From Bacteroidia bacterium (GTDB taxonomy: Bacteria; Bacteroidota; Bacteroidia; Flavobacteriales_E; Vicingaceae): 64,000 nucleotides of DNA. Within the stretch, counting starts at the first letter, position 1; the number at the start of each line of letters is the position of its first letter. The stretch spans positions 48,995-112,994 of the forward strand of contig JAUIMG010000009.1 of assembly GCA_030433355.1 (NCBI GenBank), written 5' to 3'. Below are positions 37,420-45,357 of the stretch, piece by piece. The translations under genes and the position numbers were made by a program. The notes under the pieces were generated by a model. It made no database searches, was not told where the DNA came from, and was given only the letters and a program-made list of their open reading frames with translations.

Positions 37420-38729
37420 GTAACTCCAACAAACCATTAATAAAGTCTAAAAGTCAGTTAAGCTCCAGGAGAGACTTTATTTTTAAAAAGCTTTTGGGAG
37501 GCATTTTTCTCTTTACGATATTTCCCTTTGTTAGAATTGGATCCCTTTTTTCTAGAGAAAATAAAATAAGTTTGTATGGAGAATCAATAAGTTTTTCTTC
37601 ACTGAAAGATGCATACTTCATACAAGATAGTGTTACTCATCTCAATACAGCTAGCATAGGACTTTCTCCAAAAGTTGTAGTCGAAGAAATTTATTCTGCT
37701 TTAAAGGATTTAGAAAAAAGAGGCAGAAATGGAGATTGGCTTTTAAAGGATACTAGAACAGTTATTGCTGAATTTTTAGGGACTAATGCAGAAAGCATAT
37801 GTTTTACTAGGAATGCCACAGAAGGAATTAATATTGCAGCCGATATTTTGCCAATAAAGGAAGGAGATGAAATTATTTTAACGGAACATGAGCATATTGG
37901 TGGTTCTGCACCGTGGATTAAGAAAGCAAAATCGCTTGGGGCAACTATTAAAATTATACAGCTTGACTTAAGTGGAGAAAATAATCTAAAAATTTTTGAA
38001 AATAACATTTCAGAAAAAACTAAGCTAATTGCTTTTAGCCATGTTACTTGCACTACAGGAATGATTTTGCCAGCAAAAGAAATTGTAGAATTATGCAAGC
38101 AAAGAGGAATATATAGCTGTATTGACGGAGCACAATCAGCAGGAATGATCGATTTAAATATAGACGATATTAACCCTGATTTTTATAGTTGCAGTGGCTA
38201 CAAATGGTTGGGAGGACCTAAGGGTACTGGAATACTATACATCAGTAATAGAATTCTAGAGAATTTTGATCCTGCTTGTGTTGGAGCTAATTCAGATGTT
38301 AATTTTGATTTAGGGACTAAGCAAATAGAATACAAAAATACTGCTGATAGAGAAGAATATGGAAATCGAAATATCCCTTTACAGCTTGGTTTAAAGAAAG
38401 CGGTAGAGTTTCTAAGTGAGTTAAAAATGAAAGAAGTTAGCTTACGTAATAGGCAATTGAGTGATCGGTTTATGAAAGGCCTGTCTAAATTAAAGGGAGT
38501 GGAATTATTAACACCAGAGAACAAAGAGTTTTACGCTTCAATTGTTTCTTTTAAGACTAGAGATAAAAGCTATGAGGAAATAGCAGAGAGGCTTAGGGTA
38601 GAAAAACATATCAGGGTAAGAAAAGTATATGAAAGTGATTTAAAAGCAGTTCGTGCCTCTTTCTCTTTAGCAAATACTGAGCAAGATGTAGATTATTTAT
38701 TAATGTCTTTAAAGGAGTTACTTGAATAG
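37416..38729 (+). CDS. Class V-type PLP enzyme with Tat signal peptide
   Basis: The ATG at 37416 gives an ATGA overlap with the upstream gene and is preferred over 37389. Residues ~10-40 form a twin-arginine signal (SSRRDFIFKKLLGGIFLFTIF). The mature enzyme is a full class V aminotransferase fold like isopenicillin N epimerase/cysteine desulfurase. It contains TRNATEGINIAADIL, HVTCTTGMILP, CIDGAQSAG and the PLP lysine in SGYKWLGGPKGTG. Tat export is expected because PLP is bound before transport. The periplasmic substrate is unknown; an amino sugar or peptide is possible. Confidence 0.85.
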   Translation: MSNSNKPLIKSKSQLSSRRDFIFKKLLGGIFLFTIFPFVRIGSLFSRENKISLYGESISFSSLKDAYFIQDSVTHLNTASIGLSPKVVVEEIYSALKDLEKRGRNGDWLLKDTRTVIAEFLGTNAESICFTRNATEGINIAADILPIKEGDEIILTEHEHIGGSAPWIKKAKSLGATIKIIQLDLSGENNLKIFENNISEKTKLIAFSHVTCTTGMILPAKEIVELCKQRGIYSCIDGAQSAGMIDLNIDDINPDFYSCSGYKWLGGPKGTGILYISNRILENFDPACVGANSDVNFDLGTKQIEYKNTADREEYGNRNIPLQLGLKKAVEFLSELKMKEVSLRNRQLSDRFMKGLSKLKGVELLTPENKEFYASIVSFKTRDKSYEEIAERLRVEKHIRVRKVYESDLKAVRASFSLANTEQDVDYLLMSLKELLE

Positions 38730-38730
38730 T

Positions 38731-40215
38731 TTATTCATTTAGCTGAGAATCTTTGTAAATAATAGATTCCTTTTTGTCATCACCTTCGATAGTAATAGAA
38801 TTTACTTTAATGTTCTTTACATCATCGAAAACAATAGAAGGCCTATAATCAAAGTCTTTTAGAATCAATTTTACATTGTTAAACTCAATTCCATCAGCGT
38901 GCCTAAGGTAAATCCCCCAAGCTGGCAACTCACCAAACATGGAAAATTCCGGATATTTTTCAGGGTATTCAGGAACATCATCTAATCTTGATATTGGTAA
39001 ATTGGCATATGCTTTATAGCCTTTACCTGGATAACTAATAATAATATTTTTAAGGGATATATTATTAACATTTTGATTTGGTAATCCCGTTATTGAAGAA
39101 GGGAAGGTGTTATGAAAAAAAGGTAGGGAAGGGCCTCGTATTTTATAACTTTTGTCCGGTATCTCTTCTGCTATCTCAACATTCATATTGCTGATACTTA
39201 TATCATTGAGTATACCAGGTCGTGATTCTTTTCTAACTTGGCCTATTCGAATAAAAAATGCATTTCCCGTATTTCTGGCTTCAATATTTTCAATATTTAT
39301 ATTTTCAAGAAAACCATTGCCGTATGACTCTAAAGCTATAGCAGATCGAAAAGTGTCATATATTTTGATATTTCTAATTGTAATATTTTTAAAACCTCCA
39401 AAAGAAGCCGTTCCTAATTTGACAGCGCTAGCACTTGATCTTATTGTACAATTCTCAATTAAAATACTATCACAATAAGGAGAACCATGCCATTCTCTGC
39501 CGTAGGATTTAATACAAATACCATCGTCAGAAGCATTAAAATAACTATTAGATATGATCACATTCTTACAATCTATAATGTCTATACCATCATTGTTCCA
39601 ATAAGTATCGCTCTCTACCCTTATTTTATCGATAAATATATTGGAAGACCTATAATAAGATTGCACCCAACTAGCTCCATTCTTGATGGTTATTCCTTCA
39701 ATTTTTATGTTTTTAGAATTAACAAATTCTATAATTTGTGGACGAATGGTAACTTTTGGTCTTTTCTCTTTAATTTCATAGTTAGCGCTATCAATTTCAC
39801 CTGCATAGAATAAGCTATCTATTTTTAAAGCTAAAATATCACCTTGTCCGTCTATTACTCCCGGACCTGTAATGCCAATATTAGTGGCACTATCAGCTAA
39901 GATTAGTGCAAGCCATCTATTAATTTTATGATAGTCTTTAGGATTTGTGCTGCCCAATAAAGTAGCGGTCTCACTTAAATAAATGGAAACTTTAGATTTC
40001 AGCTTTATTGATCCACTTAAAAATTCGCCTTTTGGAAATACTACAATTCCTCCACCTTCATTGTATGCCTTATCTATTGTCTTTTGAATTGCATTGGTGT
40101 TTAAATATTTTCCGTTCCCTATGGCGCCGAAATCAGAAATATTATATTTTTTGTTTTGAGCATAAAAGGTAATAGAGATGAGATTAATAATTATAAAAAA
40201 AAATGCTTTTTTCAT
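38731..40215 (-). CDS. Secreted GH28 (polygalacturonase-like) glycoside hydrolase
   Basis: The signal peptide (MKKAFFFIIINLISITFYAQ) precedes a right-handed beta-helix. The N-terminal GAIGNGKYLNTNAIQKTIDKA is typical of pectate-lyase-fold enzymes. GH28 acidic motifs are visible as WNNDGIDII and ASDDGICIKSYG. The later GHG/RIK motifs are not clearly present (SSASAVKLGTASFGG instead), so it belongs to a divergent GH28 subgroup acting on rhamnogalacturonan or another uronic-acid polymer. No SusC/SusD pair is nearby. Confidence 0.8.
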   Translation of the reverse strand: MKKAFFFIIINLISITFYAQNKKYNISDFGAIGNGKYLNTNAIQKTIDKAYNEGGGIVVFPKGEFLSGSIKLKSKVSIYLSETATLLGSTNPKDYHKINRWLALILADSATNIGITGPGVIDGQGDILALKIDSLFYAGEIDSANYEIKEKRPKVTIRPQIIEFVNSKNIKIEGITIKNGASWVQSYYRSSNIFIDKIRVESDTYWNNDGIDIIDCKNVIISNSYFNASDDGICIKSYGREWHGSPYCDSILIENCTIRSSASAVKLGTASFGGFKNITIRNIKIYDTFRSAIALESYGNGFLENINIENIEARNTGNAFFIRIGQVRKESRPGILNDISISNMNVEIAEEIPDKSYKIRGPSLPFFHNTFPSSITGLPNQNVNNISLKNIIISYPGKGYKAYANLPISRLDDVPEYPEKYPEFSMFGELPAWGIYLRHADGIEFNNVKLILKDFDYRPSIVFDDVKNIKVNSITIEGDDKKESIIYKDSQLNE

Positions 40216-40322
40216 TCGAATAATTTAAATCGAAAACAATATGCTAAGAAAAAACTTACCCTGTTTTACAATTGATTAAAATTATCGATTAGATTTATAA
40301 TTAACGTTTAAGCACTTCTTCA

Positions 40323-41270
40323 TTGGAAAGAATTATTTTCATTTTTATCTTAGTTAGCTTTATTGCTAATTCCTCATGTCATACTGACTTACAGAAGGAT
40401 AAATTTTGTAAAACTTCTTCTAAACCGGTAGATTTTGCTGATGTAGGCCTAGGAGGAAGTTTATTAGCGAGTAGAGTAAAAGATTTAGACCATTTAAAGA
40501 GTCTAATAGATATTAAATATTACTCGAGGGGATACTTATCTAAGGGAGGTAGTTTAGATAATGATAGAGTAGAGTTAAGCCTTTGTTTTTTTGATGAAAT
40601 TAGCACTTCTGTTCTATCTAAAGGGGTCAATCAAAGTGATATACTAAAAGCTAGAGATGGGGATATATGGGCTAAATTAGCTCTGCTTTTAGAATCGCCA
40701 TATGCGGTAATTAATCACAAAAATCTTAAGAAGATTTATATCCTTTCCCGGCGCAGATATGATCTCTTTGGTAGAGATGATGTTGCTTTTTATGATTTAG
40801 CAGAAAGCTCTGTTTTAAAAATTAGAAATAAATATCAAGCATATAAAGTTGAGAAAGATAGCTCAGAGCTAGGTTTTATAAATTCTTTTAATCATATAAC
40901 TGCACAAGCTTTAATAACTAGCTGTTTTTCGAAGGATATTGCATCATTTATAGCAGATGTTCACGAAAGAGATGCAATGCCAGAACTAATAAATGGTGCT
41001 TTTACCAAAGAACAGATCGAACATCCAATTAAAAACCCTATTGATAACTATGTTGACATGATTAATAATAATTATGGACAGAGATTAGGGTTAATACTAA
41101 AAGAGAAATATGAAATTGATAAAGAAACTGTCTGGACTGAAGAACTATTGACTAATTATTTGAACGATATTCAAGAACATTACTCTTGGAGCTTTGATTT
41201 AAGTTTCATTCCATTTTCAGAAAATGAAGATATCATCAAGAGGTTTGTTAGAAAACTAAATATGATTTAA
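40323..41270 (+). CDS. Lipoprotein with DUF6973-like domain (TTG start)
   Basis: The frame opens with TTG and gives a lipoprotein signal (IFILVSFIANSSC, Cys 19). Residues ~185-260 show a pattern resembling DUF6973: NSFNHITAQALITSCFSKDI, ADVHERD and DNYVDMINNNYGQRLG. This matches the N..H...A..., D.HE and D..N...G form I associate with that domain. The function is not known. It is flanked by unrelated minus-strand genes and has no obvious promoter. Confidence 0.6.
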   Translation: MERIIFIFILVSFIANSSCHTDLQKDKFCKTSSKPVDFADVGLGGSLLASRVKDLDHLKSLIDIKYYSRGYLSKGGSLDNDRVELSLCFFDEISTSVLSKGVNQSDILKARDGDIWAKLALLLESPYAVINHKNLKKIYILSRRRYDLFGRDDVAFYDLAESSVLKIRNKYQAYKVEKDSSELGFINSFNHITAQALITSCFSKDIASFIADVHERDAMPELINGAFTKEQIEHPIKNPIDNYVDMINNNYGQRLGLILKEKYEIDKETVWTEELLTNYLNDIQEHYSWSFDLSFIPFSENEDIIKRFVRKLNMI

Positions 41271-41283
41271 TTCTGCTAATAGG

Positions 41284-42504
41284 CTAGGTCTTCCTTTTCA
41301 AAAAGAATTTTTGAATTTTATATTTTTTTGAACTATCTCTTTTAATGCTATAATCTCTATTTAATTCATCAAAACCAACTGATTCTTTTACATTTGAAGT
41401 ATTAATCCAATCTTCACTTACTGCAATATTATCAAGGGTGACATTTTTTAAAATACTTCGATTTAAATTTACTTCTAGTAGCCTAGAGTTTTTAAAATTA
41501 GAATTTGAAAGATTTGCATTACTTAGGTTTGAGCCCCAAAAATCAGATCCTTCTAAATCACAAGAATTTAATCTTGCTCCAATTAAATCAGACCACTGAA
41601 ATGAGGAATTTCTAAGGATACAATTATAAAAAACCGAATTAGAACCTTTAATACCATTAAAATCCATGTCAAGAAGTAAGGAATTACTGAAATCAGTTTT
41701 CAAAATTTGACTAAGACTCAAATCAGATTTATTCATACTAGAAAGAGTGAAATCACATTCATTTATAATAGAATTCTTAAGATTAGCATTTTCCATTGAG
41801 CCTCCCTTAAATACACAAGACTTTAGATAGGAACCTTCCAAATTAATCCCATTTAGGTTGGATCCACTGAAGTCAGCATTTTTGAGCCATACATTTGAAA
41901 AATTGGTTGTTTTTATAATTCTTGAAAAAGAACTACTATCTATATTAAGATTGCATAATGCTATTAAAAGCTGTCCTCTTCCGGGACTTAACTTTATACT
42001 ACTTAGAGTATTTCCATCGAAATAATAAAAAGGAGTAAGAGAGTTACTTAAAGATTTAATTTTAAGAATAGAAGTATCAGATAAGGTTCTAACTTCTTTA
42101 CTATTGAGCTCCTTGCTTATTTGTTTAATTAGTGCAGCTACATTTTCAACTTTATTAATCTCTAGATTAGATAGTGAAATTTTAGATTGCAATTCGATAT
42201 TCTCCTCTAGTGATTTACTTTGTTCTTTATACTCATTATTTAAAAGATATATATTGTAGGATACAGATGTGATTCCAACAAAAATTAAACTAATAAATAT
42301 GCTTGCTATTTGAAATTGCCTGCTTTTATTTTTTAATTTAAAAATGGAAATGCTAACTATAAAGAAGAAAAGCGTTATACTCGCTAAAACTCCGGTCCAA
42401 AAGAGATTTGTTTTATAGAATGGATAGATATTAGTTAAGGATAATATCCACCCCAAAAATATTCCTAAAACAAATATAAGTATGCTGTATAGCCATCTTT
42501 TCAC
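41284..42504 (-). CDS. Membrane-anchored pentapeptide-repeat protein (GTG start)
   Basis: The start codon is GTG (KRWLYSILIFVLGIF). Two N-terminal membrane helices (residues ~5-25 and ~33-55), with a third at ~67-88, are followed by a short coiled coil (NNEYKEQSKSLEENIELQSK). The remainder is pentapeptide repeats from about residue 190 to 370 with the A/S-D/N-F/L-x-x pattern (TNFSNVWLKNADFSGSNLNG; SNLSNANLSNSNF). The repeats form a four-sided beta-helix, used for protein contacts. Which partner it binds is unknown. Confidence 0.8.
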   Translation of the reverse strand: MKRWLYSILIFVLGIFLGWILSLTNIYPFYKTNLFWTGVLASITLFFFIVSISIFKLKNKSRQFQIASIFISLIFVGITSVSYNIYLLNNEYKEQSKSLEENIELQSKISLSNLEINKVENVAALIKQISKELNSKEVRTLSDTSILKIKSLSNSLTPFYYFDGNTLSSIKLSPGRGQLLIALCNLNIDSSSFSRIIKTTNFSNVWLKNADFSGSNLNGINLEGSYLKSCVFKGGSMENANLKNSIINECDFTLSSMNKSDLSLSQILKTDFSNSLLLDMDFNGIKGSNSVFYNCILRNSSFQWSDLIGARLNSCDLEGSDFWGSNLSNANLSNSNFKNSRLLEVNLNRSILKNVTLDNIAVSEDWINTSNVKESVGFDELNRDYSIKRDSSKKYKIQKFFLKRKT

Positions 42505-42602
42505 GCTTTGAAATTATGTTTTTAAGGAATAAAAAAAAAGCAAAATCAATATAACATCTGAAGTATTAGCATAGACTTATCGGATTCTATTAACTTTAGC
42601 AG

Positions 42603-44615
42603 ATGAAGTCATTTCCTTTTAGAATTATTCTCTTCGTATTTCTATACATGTCTTTCTTCTCTTGTGAAACTCCTGCAGACTTCTATCAAAAAGATAATTA
42701 TATAGAAAAATTTTACCCTTCATCCAAACCCTTAACTAGGTGGTGGTGGTTTGCAACTGAAATAAAGAAAGAAGATGTTAAACACCAATTAGATTGGCTC
42801 AAATCAAATAATTTTGGTGGAGTTGAAATAGCATGGGTATATCCCCTTTATCGCTATCAAAGGATGTATTCACGCAAGTATGGGCGGGAGTATCCTAAAG
42901 ATACTACGGCTCAAAATTGGTTAAGCCCTGAATGGACAGAAATTGTTGCTTACACAAAGCTTTATTCTGACTCTATCGGTTTGGCTTGTGATTTTACTTT
43001 TGGCAGTGCTTGGCCTTCTGCTGCATCTAAGCTTGATAGTAAGTATGGAAGTAAGATTTATGGCGACTCTACCTTTAAACAGTTACTCACTTTTGCCTGG
43101 ACATTCCCGGATACGCAATTAGTTATAAATCACCTGGACAGCAATGCTTTTTTACAGTTTTCTAATCCTATTAAGAAAGCCTTAAAACCTGCAATGAGTG
43201 GAACTAAAACTGCCTTATTTACAGATTCATGGGAAGTAAAACTAAATGCTACAAATAAGATATGGACAGAAGGGTTTGAAAAAGTCTTTTATGAAAAATT
43301 TGGGTATGATATCATACCCTATATGGAATTAGGCTTGGATTCTTTTCCAGAAGTTAGATATGATTACATGTTGCAATTGGAAGAATTTGTAATAAATGGA
43401 TTCTATAAGCCTTATGTTAAGGCATGCAAAGAAATGAGTGCTTTTTCAAGAGTGCAGTGTTTAGCTTCACCAACGGATGTAATGACGACCTATTCCTTAG
43501 TAGATATTCCGGAATCTGAGGCCATGCTAAATAATCCTAATTATTCTAAAATAGTTAGCTCTTCCGCTTGCCTTGCCTCAAAGCCTATAGTTTCTTCTGA
43601 GACTTTTACTTGTATGTATGGTTTTCCTGCAACTTATTTAAGAGAAGAACAGGTAGCTGATCTAAAATTAGTTGCTGATGCACTTTTTGCTCAAGGGGTA
43701 AATTTTCATATTTATCATGGCACACCATTTAATCCTAAAGGTTCTGACACTATTGATTTCTTTGCAACTACATACTTTGGTCCTGGGGGTAGTTTAGAAC
43801 CGGAACTTCCAAACTTTAATCGTTACATAGAAAAGGTTTCTAATATTTTGCAAAAAGGTAAGACATACAGCGATGTTGCGGTTTACATACCTTATGAAGA
43901 TGGTATTATGAAGGGTGCTTATCCAGCTGATAAACAAAGAGTTTGGGTTTGGGGAGAATATGAAATGAGGTATATTGATACTCCAAGAGAACTTGAGGGC
44001 TATCATCCTCTTTGGATCAATAGACATTTTTTAGAGGAATCAAAATTTGAGCAGAAGAAGCTAAGAGTTGGGGATGCTGAGTTTTCCGCATTATATGTGG
44101 ATGTAGAATATATGGATTATAGGTCCTTATTAAGAATATATGATTTAGCAAAAAAAGGTCTACCAGTATGCTTAAAGAATAACCCAAAAGAGCCAAGTAA
44201 GATTAAGGTAAAAGATTACAAATCTATTCTAAAAAAGCTTAATAGTCTTGAAAATGTAAGTAATGAGTTTGAAAAAGTAGTTAATCATTCCCCATTTATT
44301 AGTGGAGAAGTTATACCTGATTATTGGTGTAGAGTAGACAAAAACGGGAATTACTATATTTTTCTTGCACAGATGAAAGCAAAAGATTTGAAATACCCTT
44401 TATATTCAGGCCAAGCTTATACAGATACTTCCATCATTTTAGATTTAAACTTTAAAATGGGTAAAATAAAGCGAGAGGAAAAAGTAGTTTTTAAACCATA
44501 TCAATCGGTCTTGCTGAAAATAAGTCCTACAGGTAATTTAGAGTATTTGGATATTAATTATATTCCAAAAGATCCTTTAGTTAGACCAAAAGAAAAGCAA
44601 AAAATGTACTTTTAA
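42603..44615 (+). CDS. GH106-like (alpha-L-rhamnosidase type) lipoprotein
   Basis: The lipobox is FFSC (Cys 20). Residues ~40-110 (SKPLTRWWWFATEIKKED, then LDWLKSNNFGGVEIAWVYP) match the opening of GH106 barrels. ALFTDSWEVKLNATNKIW and EKFGYDIIPYM match the catalytic-Glu region of that family. It has 670 residues, against roughly 1000 or more in characterised GH106 enzymes, so the central insert and C-terminal beta-sandwiches are reduced. It may act on rhamnogalacturonan with the nearby GH28. A TAACTTTA sequence ends four bases before the ATG. Confidence 0.72.
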   Translation: MKSFPFRIILFVFLYMSFFSCETPADFYQKDNYIEKFYPSSKPLTRWWWFATEIKKEDVKHQLDWLKSNNFGGVEIAWVYPLYRYQRMYSRKYGREYPKDTTAQNWLSPEWTEIVAYTKLYSDSIGLACDFTFGSAWPSAASKLDSKYGSKIYGDSTFKQLLTFAWTFPDTQLVINHLDSNAFLQFSNPIKKALKPAMSGTKTALFTDSWEVKLNATNKIWTEGFEKVFYEKFGYDIIPYMELGLDSFPEVRYDYMLQLEEFVINGFYKPYVKACKEMSAFSRVQCLASPTDVMTTYSLVDIPESEAMLNNPNYSKIVSSSACLASKPIVSSETFTCMYGFPATYLREEQVADLKLVADALFAQGVNFHIYHGTPFNPKGSDTIDFFATTYFGPGGSLEPELPNFNRYIEKVSNILQKGKTYSDVAVYIPYEDGIMKGAYPADKQRVWVWGEYEMRYIDTPRELEGYHPLWINRHFLEESKFEQKKLRVGDAEFSALYVDVEYMDYRSLLRIYDLAKKGLPVCLKNNPKEPSKIKVKDYKSILKKLNSLENVSNEFEKVVNHSPFISGEVIPDYWCRVDKNGNYYIFLAQMKAKDLKYPLYSGQAYTDTSIILDLNFKMGKIKREEKVVFKPYQSVLLKISPTGNLEYLDINYIPKDPLVRPKEKQKMYF

Positions 44616-45268
44616 ATAAGTTCTACTAATAAACGTTTAGCAACTTCTTGGCTAAGTGTAACAGAAGAATGATCTTTATAAGATATTTCACAACTCTTAT
44701 CAAAAGGAGTAACTTTTAGAAGACTTATTTCTAAGCCTAAATTCATTTCTCTATCATTTAAAAATTCTAAAAATTCTATAGAACTATCTCCTATAGCACT
44801 TAATTTAACTTTTTGGCCTGCAGTTACTTCGGTTAGCGGTATGTAATTTCTTGGTTTAGTTACGCCCTCTTTATTAGGAATAGGGGAACCATGCGGGTCT
44901 TTATTCGGGAAGTTAAGCAGCTCATCCATTCTATTAAAAAATTTATCAGAACTAATGTGTTCTAGTTCTTCAGCAATATCGTGTACTTCTTCCCAACCAA
45001 AATCCATAAACTTGACCAGAAACATTTCAGCCAAACGATGTTTTCTAATGATTAGTGCTGCCATTTTTTCTCCTAGTTCGGTAAGTAATATAGGTTTGTA
45101 TTTTTCGTACTTTACCCATCCCTTTTCTTTTAGTTTTTTTACCATATTGTTAACAGTAGGACTGCTAACTTCCATCATTTTACTAAGGTGTGTAACCGTG
45201 ATATCATCGTCCTTTTGTTTTAAAAAGTATAGTGCTTTTAGATAATTTTCCTTTGTTTGAGATGGCAT
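44612..45268 (-). CDS. mntR: DtxR/MntR-family metal-dependent repressor with FeoA domain
   Basis: The 218-residue regulator has the winged helix (VTHLSKMMEVSSPTVNNMVKKL), a dimerisation domain and a C-terminal FeoA/SH3-like domain (residues ~145-218, LTEVTAGQKVKLSAIGD). Metal-site residues H77 (IRKHRLAE) and E100-x-x-E103-H104 are conserved. Glu replaces the Cys of DtxR, as in Mn-responsive MntR, although the N-terminal D8/E11 pair of MntR is not conserved (N8, K11). Its promoter region is shared with the divergent TonB receptor and carries the operator palindrome. Confidence 0.88.
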   Translation of the reverse strand: MPSQTKENYLKALYFLKQKDDDITVTHLSKMMEVSSPTVNNMVKKLKEKGWVKYEKYKPILLTELGEKMAALIIRKHRLAEMFLVKFMDFGWEEVHDIAEELEHISSDKFFNRMDELLNFPNKDPHGSPIPNKEGVTKPRNYIPLTEVTAGQKVKLSAIGDSSIEFLEFLNDREMNLGLEISLLKVTPFDKSCEISYKDHSSVTLSQEVAKRLLVELI

Positions 45269-45282
45269 ATATAAGTTTTTTC

Positions 45283-45290
45283 CAAAAATA
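45283..45290 (-). promoter_or_regulatory. -7 box of the mntR-type gene
   Basis: The minus-strand TATTTTTG (plus CAAAAATA) fits the -7 consensus and lies 15 bases before the start codon. The operator at 45313-45328 would cover its -33 region, suggesting autoregulation. Confidence 0.5.
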
Positions 45291-45310
45291 AATCTTTTTA
45301 TCTAATTAAA

Positions 45311-45340
45311 TTGTTAGATTAATCTAACTAATTATATTTG
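45311..45340 (+). promoter_or_regulatory. Promoter of the TonB receptor / thioredoxin operon
   Basis: TTG (45311-45313) and TATATTTG (45333-45340) are separated by 19 bases, an ideal Bacteroidota promoter. The start codon is 17 bases after the -7 box. Confidence 0.75.
45313..45328. promoter_or_regulatory. Operator palindrome for the DtxR/MntR-type repressor
   Basis: GTTAGATTAATCTAAC is a perfect 16-bp palindrome containing TTAGxxTAAxCTAA-like halves similar to DtxR-family operators. It lies exactly between the -33 and -7 boxes of the TonB receptor promoter and over the upstream part of the mntR promoter, so a bound repressor would block both. That the adjacent regulator binds it is inference. 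Confidence 0.75.
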
Positions 45341-45357
45341 CAATTCTAAAAATAGAA

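Noticed and set aside
37691..38098. 135-residue minus-strand frame
   Set aside because: Antisense shadow of the class V PLP enzyme gene.
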